From an uncultured Prevotellaceae bacterium (GTDB lineage: Bacteria > Bacteroidota > Bacteroidia > Bacteroidales > Bacteroidaceae): a DNA stretch of 59,572 nucleotides. Both the position numbers and the translations under genes were made by a program. The stretch lies in assembly GCA_900316445.1 (NCBI GenBank), contig ONCZ01000032.1, positions 1-59,572 of the forward strand. Direction: 5' to 3'. Shown piece after piece: positions 8,545-15,927 of this stretch. Each line of letters begins with the position of its first letter. Position 1 is the stretch's first letter. The notes under the pieces are model-generated. The model saw only the letters and a program-made list of their open reading frames with translations. It had not been told where the DNA came from and ran no database searches.

Positions 8545-10110
8545 ATGGCAATCAAGAAAAGACCTGTTTCTCCGCGCCAGAAGATGATCAATCTGATGTA
8601 CGTCGTCTTGATGGCTATGTTGGCGCTGAACGTCTCCAACGAGGTGCTCAACGGTTTCTCTATTGTTGAGAAGAGCCTGAACCGCACCACGCAGAACTCG
8701 ACGCTGGAGAACCTGGCATTATACGATGAGTTTGCCGTGCAGATGAAGGCAAACCCACAGAAGACAAAGGAATGGTACGACAAGTCGCGTGAGGTAAAGA
8801 AAATGAGTGACTCACTCTATAATCTGATTGCAGACCTGAAGCAGGCCATCGTCATTGAGGCCGACGGTTCCGATGGTGACGTGAGTAACATCCGTAACAA
8901 GGAAGACCTCGAAGCTGCCAATCAGGTGATGCTCGCCCCTGGTCGTGGAAGAGGCCAGGAATTGCACGATGCAGTGGCTGCCTATCGTAAGCAGATGGTG
9001 TCTATGGTGGGCACTTACCGTCAGAAAAAGATGATTGCCTCCAACCTCTCTACCGATATCCCTTCCGATATTTCCGCGATGGGCAAGAACTGGCAGGAGT
9101 ATATGTTTGAGGCGATGCCCGCTTCTGCAGCCATTACCTTGCTGTCAAAGATACAGAGTGACGTGCGCTATGCCGAGGGCGAGGTGCTTCATACTCTCGT
9201 GCAGAATATCGATGTGAAGGATATCCGAGTCAACGCTCTCGAGGCATTTGTCATTCCCAATTCACAGACCATCGTCCGTGGTGACAAGTTCTCTGCCCAT
9301 ATCGTTATGGCCGCAGTCGACACCACCCAGGTGCCGGATATCTATATTGGTAACCAGAAGGTGGATCTCAAGGATAATCTCTATGAGCGCATTTGTGGCA
9401 CTACAGGTGATTTCACCTTGGCAGGCTATCTCGAGACCGTCAATGGTAATGGTGAGAAAGTGCGTCGTGACTTCTCACAGAAATATACCGTCGTCGATCC
9501 TAGTGCTACTGTCAGTGCCGATTTGATGAATATGCTCTATGCGGGTTATAATAACCCCATCAGCATCAGTGTGCCTGGTGTGCCTCTCAGTAAGATACAG
9601 GCCTCGATGACTAATGGTACCCTGCAACCTGTAGGTCCTGGCAAATATATCGCCCGTCCTTCGAAGATTGGCGAGAATGCTACTATTACCGTCATCTCTA
9701 CGAATACTGGACGTCCGCAGCAGATGGGACAGTTCACCTTCCGCGTGCGCCGTCTGCCGGATCCTACACCTTATATCACGATCAACGACGAGCACGGCAA
9801 TCCTACCCGTTACAAGGGCGGCGGTCTCGTCAAGTCGCAGTTGATAGGTGTTAATACGATTGGTGCCGCCATCGATGACGGTATCCTCGATATTGCCTTC
9901 AAGGTGCAGTCCTTCGAGACCGTGTTCTTCGACAATATGGGTAATGCTGTACCCATCGTCAGCGAGGGCGCCTCATTCTCTTCACGTCAGAAGGAGACCT
10001 TCCGCAAGCTGACGCGTAACCGCCGTTTCTACATCTCCCGTGTGACGGTTGTCGGTCCAGACGGCCTGACACGTACCTTGCAGAACCCGATGGAGGTCAT
10101 AGTGAAGTAG
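8545..10110 (+). CDS. gldM: T9SS motor/shaft protein GldM (PorM)
   Basis: The 521-residue protein begins 'MAIKKRPVSPRQKMINLMYVVLMAMLALNVS'-like (written in two parts: an Arg/Lys cytoplasmic tail, then one transmembrane helix). The helix is followed by a long periplasmic part ending in 'RVTVVGPDGLTRTLQNPMEVIVK'. GldM homologs form the periplasmic shaft that transmits rotation to the GldK-GldN ring, and the visible segments correspond to the N-terminal helical and C-terminal Ig-like domains. It is 6 bp after gldL. Confidence 0.94.
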   Translation: MAIKKRPVSPRQKMINLMYVVLMAMLALNVSNEVLNGFSIVEKSLNRTTQNSTLENLALYDEFAVQMKANPQKTKEWYDKSREVKKMSDSLYNLIADLKQAIVIEADGSDGDVSNIRNKEDLEAANQVMLAPGRGRGQELHDAVAAYRKQMVSMVGTYRQKKMIASNLSTDIPSDISAMGKNWQEYMFEAMPASAAITLLSKIQSDVRYAEGEVLHTLVQNIDVKDIRVNALEAFVIPNSQTIVRGDKFSAHIVMAAVDTTQVPDIYIGNQKVDLKDNLYERICGTTGDFTLAGYLETVNGNGEKVRRDFSQKYTVVDPSATVSADLMNMLYAGYNNPISISVPGVPLSKIQASMTNGTLQPVGPGKYIARPSKIGENATITVISTNTGRPQQMGQFTFRVRRLPDPTPYITINDEHGNPTRYKGGGLVKSQLIGVNTIGAAIDDGILDIAFKVQSFETVFFDNMGNAVPIVSEGASFSSRQKETFRKLTRNRRFYISRVTVVGPDGLTRTLQNPMEVIVK

Positions 10111-10111
10111 T

Positions 10112-10150
10112 GTTGATAGTTTAGAGTTTATTGTTTATAGTTTATAGATG
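10112..10150 (+). repeat. Single arm of the TTTATAGTTTATAG repeat family
   Basis: The gldM-gldN gap consists almost wholly of the repeat words GTTGATAGTTTAGAG, TTTATTG and TTTATAGTTTATAGATGA. The last word equals the arm found at 42.84 and 43.35 kb. Confidence 0.7.
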
Positions 10151-10152
10151 AT

Positions 10153-11226
10153 ATGAAAAGAGTATTGTTCTTATTGACAATAGTGCTGATGGCAGGTGCC
10201 GTGCAGGCTCAGCCGAAGCAACGTAGAAGTCAGCCGAAGACTGAGCAGCAACAGCAGAAGGCGAAGAGTCCTTCGTCGGCAATGTCCATCAGGGCACAGA
10301 TATCGTTCCCCACGGCTGTCGATATGCCTGAAGATGTGGTGTGGCGTCGTGACATCTACCGCGAGATCGACCTCACGAAGGATGCCAATGCCGGACTCTA
10401 TTATCCTGTACAGCCTGAGGGTAAACAGATGAACCTCTTTACCTATATCTTCAAGTTGGCGCAGAACAACTATATCCCCGTCTATGAGTACTCCATTGCC
10501 AACGACGGTGCCGATGTGTTCAATGACCAGACGAAGATTGAGATGAAGACGCTGCTCGACGACCGTCATATCTTCTACGAAGAACAAGACGGTAAGTTGA
10601 AAGTCGACAATAGCGATATCCCCTCGCAGGAGGTTACGAAGTACTATCTGAAGGAGAGTGCCTATTACGATCAGGCGAATGCTGTCTTCCATATTAAGGT
10701 GATGGCGCTTTGTCCGGTGATGATGCGTGAAGACGACTTTGGCGGTGAGGCCACGCAGTACCCTCTCTTCTGGGTGAAGTACAGTGATCTTGAACCCTTC
10801 CTCAACCGTCAGACGGTAATGACGTCGAATCTCAATAATGCCGCCACGATGACGATGGACGACTTCTTCACGCTTAATAGGTATCGTGGTAAGATCTATA
10901 AGACCAACAATGCCCAGGGCAAAACGCTTCTGCAGCTCTGCGATGGCGATACTACTAAACTCTCTGCCGAGCAGAAACGCATAGAGAAGGAACTTGAGGC
11001 GTTCCGTAAGAACATCTTCGGTGATCCTGAGAAGAAAGACTCCCTCGACAGCATCGCCAATGCTAATCCTCAGAACATAAAGGCCGCTCAGAAGGCGAAG
11101 GCCAAGGGTAACAGGGCCCCGAAGAGCAGTGTTCGTCGTACGAAGACCTCCAAGTCGAAGGGCGGCTCCGGCAGTTCAGCCGCTTCCAGCGGTGCCCGTG
11201 TCAGCGTCCGCCGCGAGAGACACTAA
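10153..11226 (+). CDS. gldN: T9SS ring protein GldN (PorN)
   Basis: The 357-residue periplasmic protein has a signal peptide ending in VQAQP. Typical GldN landmarks follow: 'EDVVWRRDIYREIDL', 'NAGLYYPVQPEGKQMNLFTYIFKL', 'NGIPVYEY'-like 'NNYIPVYEYSIAND', and 'VKYSDLEPFL'. The last 50 or so residues form a lysine-, arginine- and serine-rich tail (GNRAPKSSVRRTKTSKSKGG) that looks disordered and longer than strictly needed for the domain. It closes the porP-gldKLMN operon. A long palindrome follows 13 bp after the stop and may terminate the operon. Confidence 0.93.
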   Translation: MKRVLFLLTIVLMAGAVQAQPKQRRSQPKTEQQQQKAKSPSSAMSIRAQISFPTAVDMPEDVVWRRDIYREIDLTKDANAGLYYPVQPEGKQMNLFTYIFKLAQNNYIPVYEYSIANDGADVFNDQTKIEMKTLLDDRHIFYEEQDGKLKVDNSDIPSQEVTKYYLKESAYYDQANAVFHIKVMALCPVMMREDDFGGEATQYPLFWVKYSDLEPFLNRQTVMTSNLNNAATMTMDDFFTLNRYRGKIYKTNNAQGKTLLQLCDGDTTKLSAEQKRIEKELEAFRKNIFGDPEKKDSLDSIANANPQNIKAAQKAKAKGNRAPKSSVRRTKTSKSKGGSGSSAASSGARVSVRRERH

Positions 11227-11239
11227 TTCATTTGAACAG

Positions 11240-11306
11240 AACCGCAGATTATGCGGATTACGCAGATAATGAAAAAAAATCTGCATAATCTGTGTAATCT
11301 GCGGTT
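11240..11306. repeat. AATCTGCG palindromic element, copy 1
   Basis: AACCGCAGATT at the left and AATCTGCGGTT at the right enclose internal, degenerate copies of the same word, so the whole can fold into one long hairpin followed by a T-run. It ends the gldN transcript region and lies directly against the -7 box of the next gene. A second copy sits before gltX. Confidence 0.8.
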
Positions 11307-11321
11307 TTTTTCGTACCTTTG
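11291..11321 (+). promoter_or_regulatory. Promoter partly formed by the palindromic element
   Basis: The -7 box TACCTTTG (11314-11321) lies 7 nt after the palindrome's terminal GCGGTT. A TGTG within the right arm sits 19 nt upstream in the -33 position. The arrangement is identical at gltX. Confidence 0.6.
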
Positions 11322-11351
11322 CAGCAGTTTAATCACTAAATGCAATTAATC

Positions 11352-11981
11352 ATGAAAAGAATCATTACGTTAGTCGTGCTGGCAGTCGCCATAACATTGT
11401 CGGCTCAGGCACAGGGAATCAAGTTTGGAGTGAAGGCAGGTCTAAACATTACCAAGATGTCGATCAGCAAGGATGTCTTTGATTCTAAGAACAAGGCAGG
11501 TTTCTTCGTAGGCCCCACGCTGAAACTCTCATTGCCTATGGGCTTTGGAGCCGATATCGCAGCCCTCTATGATGAGCGCAGTGCCAATGTGGAGTTTGAA
11601 TCCTCAAGTACTTCATATTCTGTTTTGGCTGACGAACACCAGTCTTCGTCAAATGAGACCATCAAACAGAAGTCCATCCAGGTACCTGTAAATCTTCGTT
11701 ATAACATCGGCCTCAGCAGTATGGCTGGCATCTACCTCGCCGTAGGTCCTCAGTTCGGCTTCCCCGTGGCAGACAAGGTCTTTAAGACCGAATTTGGTGA
11801 ATATCGTCTGAAGGATGCCAACCTGAGCGTAAACTTCGGTGCCGGCCTCACCCTTATGGGACATCTCGAAGTAGGCTTTACCTACAACCTCGCAGCAGGC
11901 AAGTCGGGTGAGTTCACGAATCTCAACGATATCGACACCCACAACAATGCCTGGCAGATTTCAGCCGCCTACTATTTTTAA
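11352..11981 (+). CDS. Outer-membrane beta-barrel protein (porin family, OMP_b-brl_2 type)
   Basis: From the ATG at 11352 the product is 209 residues with a signal peptide (MKRIITLVVLAVAITLSAQAQG). The barrel motif 'IKFGVKAGLNITKMS' follows, and the protein ends in an aromatic residue ('ISAAYYF') as expected for BAM-assembled barrels. The alternating hydrophobic strands and length fit the PorT/OmpW-like small barrel group of Bacteroidota. No specific function can be read. An ATG at 11340 would add four residues, but 11352 gives the better signal peptide. Confidence 0.82.
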   Translation: MKRIITLVVLAVAITLSAQAQGIKFGVKAGLNITKMSISKDVFDSKNKAGFFVGPTLKLSLPMGFGADIAALYDERSANVEFESSSTSYSVLADEHQSSSNETIKQKSIQVPVNLRYNIGLSSMAGIYLAVGPQFGFPVADKVFKTEFGEYRLKDANLSVNFGAGLTLMGHLEVGFTYNLAAGKSGEFTNLNDIDTHNNAWQISAAYYF

Positions 11982-12007
11982 ATCGTAAATCCGTAAATCG
12001 TAAATAA

Positions 12008-14257
12008 TTGTACGTCGACGTCATCCTGCCGCTTCCTCTCGACGGCGTGTTCACTTATTCCGTTCCGTCCGAGTTGGAGCGGCAGGTTGCCGTTGGTCAT
12101 CGCGTCCTTGTACCTTTCGGCCGCAACAAGACCTATGTCGGCATTGTCAATTGCCAATTGGCAAATTGTGAATTAAAGAATGTCAAACCCGTCCTCCAGG
12201 TTCTTGATGCCTCACCGATTTTGTTAGACTCCCAACTCAGCCTTTGGCGTTGGATTTCCGACTATTATCTCTCACCCATTGGCGAGGTCTATAAGGCTGC
12301 TCTCCCTGCAGGTTTGAAAGCAGAAGACGGCTACCGTCCCAAGACAGAGACCTATATCCGTCTTACTCCTAAGTTCCGTTCTGAGCGTGCTCTCCATATT
12401 GCCCTCGATATGCTCCAGCGCGCCCCTTCCCAGCAGAAAGCCTTCATCGATTTTCTCGATTTGGCTATGTTCACTGAAACTGAAGACTATCTCTCAGGTA
12501 TCACCCGGGATGAACTATTGAATGAAGGTCACACCCTCGCCACGATCTCCGCCCTTGTTAAACGCGGTCTCATCGAGACCTACGAACAGGAAGTGGGGCG
12601 TCTGAATCATGGTGGGGAACCCCATCCCGAACAGGTCAAGCCTCTCAGTCTGCCCCAACAGGAAGCCTTCAATCAGACACAGTTTTCCTTCCTCCAAAAA
12701 TCTGTCACGCTGCTTCATGGCGTCACGTCCAGCGGTAAGACGGAAATCTATATCCATCTCATCCAACAGGCCCTCGACAAGAAACAGCAAGTACTCTACC
12801 TCCTGCCCGAAATTGCGCTTACAGTTCAGATGATGGATCGTCTCCAACGTGTCTTTGGTAACCGTTTGGGCATCTACCATTCGAAATATGCTGATGCCGA
12901 ACGTGTTGAAATCTGGCAGAAGCAACTCTCCAAGAATCCCTACGATGTGATCCTTGGTGCCCGCAGTGCTGTCTTCCTGCCCTTCCAACGCCTCGGACTC
13001 GTCATTATTGACGAAGAACATGAGACCTCCTACAAGCAGCAGGATCCCATGCCTCGTTACCATGCCCGCAGTGCTGCCATCGTATTGGCACAGTCTTTGG
13101 GCGCAAAGGTGCTTCTTGGTACAGCCACGCCTTGTGCAGAGACATGGCATAACGCGCAGACAGGGAAGTATGGCCTCGTCACGCTTACAGAACGCTATAA
13201 GGGCATTGAACTGCCAGAGATACAGGTCATTGACATCAAAGACCTGCAGCATCGTAAGATGATGAACGGTCCTTTCTCGCCCACCTTATTATTAAAGGTA
13301 CGCGAGGCCCTCGAACGTGGCGAACAGGCCATCCTTTTCCAGAATCGTCGCGGCTATGCTCCGATGATTGAGTGCAAACAGTGTGGCTGGGTGCCCCATT
13401 GCCAGCATTGTGATGTATCCCTAACCTTTCATCGTAACCTCAATCAGCTTACTTGTCATTACTGCGGCTATACTTATCAGGTGCCTGCCGAGTGCCCTGC
13501 TTGTGGCAGTCGTGAACTTCAGACACGTGGCTATGGAACGGAGAAAATCGAAGATGAAGTGCGCGCCATCTTCCCTGAGGCTCGTATCGCCCGTATGGAT
13601 CTTGACACCACCCGTACCCGTCAGGCTTACGAACGCATTATCAACGATTTCTCTGCGGGGCGCACCAACATCCTTATTGGCACCCAGATGATCTCCAAGG
13701 GTCTCGACTTCGACCGTGTATCCGTAGTGGGCATCCTCAATGCTGACACGATGCTCAATTATCCCGACTTCCGTGCTTACGAGCATGCCTTTATGATGAT
13801 GTCGCAGGTCAGTGGCCGTGCAGGTCGTAGAGGCCGTCGCGGACTGGTCATCCTCCAGACGAAGAGTCCTGATATCCCTGTTATCCATCAGGTGGTCGAT
13901 AATAATTACGCAGCCTTCTTCCGCAGCCTTCTGGCTGAGCGTCGTGAGTATCACTATCCGCCTTTCACCCGTCTTGTCTATGTCTATCTGAAGCATCGTA
14001 GCGATCGTCTCGTCGATACCGCCAGCCACGAGATGGGTAGCCGTCTGCGCCAGTGGTTCGGAGCTCGTGTTCTTGGCCCGGACCGTCCTGCTGTCGCTAA
14101 GGTCAAATCACTTGCTATCCGCAAGCTTCTGCTCAAGATAGAACCAGGTCTTGACCTCCCCACCGTCCGTAAATACTTAGCGCTTGCCCAGCAGCAGATG
14201 CTGCAAGACAAGCGCTACGCCTCCCTCCAGATCTACTTCGACGTAGATCCGTTATAA
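12008..14257 (+). CDS. priA: Primosomal protein N' (replication restart helicase PriA)
   Basis: The 749-residue protein begins with the PriA N-terminal DNA-binding domain (YVDVILPLPLDGVFTYSVP). The helicase core shows Walker A 'GVTSSGKTEIY' (lysine about 244), the DEEH box 'IIDEEHETSYKQ', and the zinc-binding cysteines in 'CKQCGWVPHCQHCDVSLTFH' and 'CHYCGY...CPACGS'. The late motifs 'GTQMISKGLDFDRV' and 'QVSGRAGRRGR' follow. PriA reloads the replisome at stalled forks. The start is a TTG immediately after an in-frame TAA. It is accepted because family members begin at this point. The start is preceded by repeated AATCGTAAAT words and no obvious promoter. Confidence 0.95.
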   Translation: MYVDVILPLPLDGVFTYSVPSELERQVAVGHRVLVPFGRNKTYVGIVNCQLANCELKNVKPVLQVLDASPILLDSQLSLWRWISDYYLSPIGEVYKAALPAGLKAEDGYRPKTETYIRLTPKFRSERALHIALDMLQRAPSQQKAFIDFLDLAMFTETEDYLSGITRDELLNEGHTLATISALVKRGLIETYEQEVGRLNHGGEPHPEQVKPLSLPQQEAFNQTQFSFLQKSVTLLHGVTSSGKTEIYIHLIQQALDKKQQVLYLLPEIALTVQMMDRLQRVFGNRLGIYHSKYADAERVEIWQKQLSKNPYDVILGARSAVFLPFQRLGLVIIDEEHETSYKQQDPMPRYHARSAAIVLAQSLGAKVLLGTATPCAETWHNAQTGKYGLVTLTERYKGIELPEIQVIDIKDLQHRKMMNGPFSPTLLLKVREALERGEQAILFQNRRGYAPMIECKQCGWVPHCQHCDVSLTFHRNLNQLTCHYCGYTYQVPAECPACGSRELQTRGYGTEKIEDEVRAIFPEARIARMDLDTTRTRQAYERIINDFSAGRTNILIGTQMISKGLDFDRVSVVGILNADTMLNYPDFRAYEHAFMMMSQVSGRAGRRGRRGLVILQTKSPDIPVIHQVVDNNYAAFFRSLLAERREYHYPPFTRLVYVYLKHRSDRLVDTASHEMGSRLRQWFGARVLGPDRPAVAKVKSLAIRKLLLKIEPGLDLPTVRKYLALAQQQMLQDKRYASLQIYFDVDPL

Positions 14258-14264
14258 CAGTTGC

Positions 14265-15746
14265 TTAGAAATTCAGTTCGCAGTTGATGCCAAGCACACG
14301 GCTTGAGCGGGTGAAGGAATCGCTGATACGGGGCGAAACAGAGGTGACGCGGTCGTAATCCTCATAGTTCGTCTGGAAATAGCCGGCACCAATCTGTACG
14401 TTCTCACTGACGCGGTATTTGCAACCGAATCCGATGCTGCTGGAGTTGACCACGAACGACATATCATTCATATAGGCATCGGTAAGCTGATAGCGTGTGA
14501 CCTGCACACCGGCAGAGATGGTGAAACGGTCGGTGATATCCCATTCTGCACCGCCGAGGTACTCGTTCGTACCACCGTCGAGCAGTTTCTGGGTGTCGTT
14601 ATACCAATGGGCCTTTGTGTCGAAGAAATGGTGGTAGCCGAGGTTGACACGGACGCCGTCGGTGATATTCCACATAGCTCCGACGGCGAGTTGGGCAGGA
14701 GAGTCCTCATCAACCTTTTCTCCATCGCGGAACTTGTTGACGGCAGGAATCTCGCTGGCCTCGTTGACGGTGGACTCGTTCTCCATGCGGATCTGTGTCT
14801 TCGCCTCATACTTCACGGCGAAGTTGAAGGGCCCCACACGGTAGTCGACACCGATGACGGGAGCGACGCCCATACCCTCCTGGTTGCAGAGCAGGTTCAC
14901 GCCCTGGGAATACTTCTGCAGTCCGTTGAGGCTCTGCTTCGTGCCCTCGAGCTGAGCGAGTTGAGTCGCGAGTTCTGCGGGAGGCTCGACACCTGCTGCC
15001 TGATATTGGGCAATACCTTCCTCCACCTGTGCGATGCCGTTGTCGACGATAGTAGAGGCGCCAGCGAGGAAACTGCCGAAGTCTACATAGCCGCCAGCGG
15101 TGTTCACCATAATGTTACTGATCTTGGCCTTATAAGTAGCTGTACCGTAGAGTAGGCGCAGACCGCCGTAGACGGAGAGGTCGGGAAGGATCTTGTAGGC
15201 GGCTCCAAGCTGAAAGCCGAAGTAGTATTGGCGTCCCTGCATATATCCGTCCATATCGTAGCCTGTAGCTCCAAGGGGCTGTAGCTGCTGGGCGATACCT
15301 CCGACGACGCTCTCGAAAGAGCCGAGACCGTCGGAAAACTCGCACTTACCACCGCCTCCAGGTACGGAGACGTTGAGCTGTATGCTCCAGTTGCCCTTGT
15401 TATAGGCACCTTGCAGCGAGGGGATGAAAGGTGCGTCGGCCACACCCTCGAAAGTCTTTGCTGCCTGTCCGTGATTCTTGCGACCGAGAGCGAAGACGGG
15501 ATTCTCACTCTGGATGGTACGCGTCTGGTGGGCATACTGCCAGTTGAGGGCAATGTGGAGTCCTTCGGGCAAGAAGGCGACACCTGCGGGGTTGGAATAA
15601 ACTCCGTCGAGTCCGATGGCCGCATCCCGGGCAGGATTACGGAGGAAATCAATACTCTGATTCGTGTTGGTTAAGATGCCACCTGCTGTGGCGTTGGTTG
15701 CTGCAGCCAGCATCACGCCGGCAAGCATTGTCTTGAAACTTTTCAT
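14265..15746 (-). CDS. OmpP1/FadL/TodX-family outer-membrane transport protein
   Basis: The 493-residue protein starts MKSFKTMLAGVMLAAATNATAGG (signal peptide). The FadL hatch-like N-terminus 'GVYSNPAGVAFLPEGLHIALNW' follows, and the C-terminus ends in phenylalanine ('GINCELNF'). The family forms 14-stranded barrels that take up hydrophobic compounds such as fatty acids. The start is set by a minus-strand -7 box just upstream. Longer in-frame extension is upstream of the transcription start. The stop lies 7 bp from the convergent priA stop. A stretch around residues 190-280 is rich in alanine and glutamine and predicted helical, probably a loop. Confidence 0.85.
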   Translation of the reverse strand: MKSFKTMLAGVMLAAATNATAGGILTNTNQSIDFLRNPARDAAIGLDGVYSNPAGVAFLPEGLHIALNWQYAHQTRTIQSENPVFALGRKNHGQAAKTFEGVADAPFIPSLQGAYNKGNWSIQLNVSVPGGGGKCEFSDGLGSFESVVGGIAQQLQPLGATGYDMDGYMQGRQYYFGFQLGAAYKILPDLSVYGGLRLLYGTATYKAKISNIMVNTAGGYVDFGSFLAGASTIVDNGIAQVEEGIAQYQAAGVEPPAELATQLAQLEGTKQSLNGLQKYSQGVNLLCNQEGMGVAPVIGVDYRVGPFNFAVKYEAKTQIRMENESTVNEASEIPAVNKFRDGEKVDEDSPAQLAVGAMWNITDGVRVNLGYHHFFDTKAHWYNDTQKLLDGGTNEYLGGAEWDITDRFTISAGVQVTRYQLTDAYMNDMSFVVNSSSIGFGCKYRVSENVQIGAGYFQTNYEDYDRVTSVSPRISDSFTRSSRVLGINCELNF

Positions 15747-15778
15747 ATCCTTTAAACATCTTTTACGAAAATCGGGTG

Positions 15779-15786
15779 CAAAGGTA
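15779..15786 (-). promoter_or_regulatory. -7 box of the FadL-family gene
   Basis: The complement reads TACCTTTG followed by C. Transcription from about 15772 leaves a 26-nt leader and fixes the start at 15746. Confidence 0.6.
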
Positions 15787-15845
15787 TATAGAATGTTTAA
15801 AAGTGTGATGTTTACGCACACAAAGTTAACAAGGTTTAACAATAA

Positions 15846-15914
15846 TTGCACAGAAATATGCACAAATGTGCAATTTTGTGCAGTTTTTGCACAAAAATAG
15901 GGTAGAATGTGCAA
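15846..15914. promoter_or_regulatory. Cluster of TGCACA/TGTGCA words upstream of the FadL promoter
   Basis: Six or seven GCACA or TGTGC words fall within about 70 bp, several of them paired as inverted repeats (for example TGCACAaatgtGCA and GTGCAgtttttGCAC). This looks like a multi-site operator for the FadL-family gene. The cognate factor is unknown. Confidence 0.45.
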
Positions 15915-15927
15915 GTGAAGCTTAAAC

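Noticed and set aside
15747-15914. 56-residue extension of the FadL-family protein
   Set aside because: Upstream of the -7 box and made of the TGCACA operator cluster; it would also bury the signal peptide.
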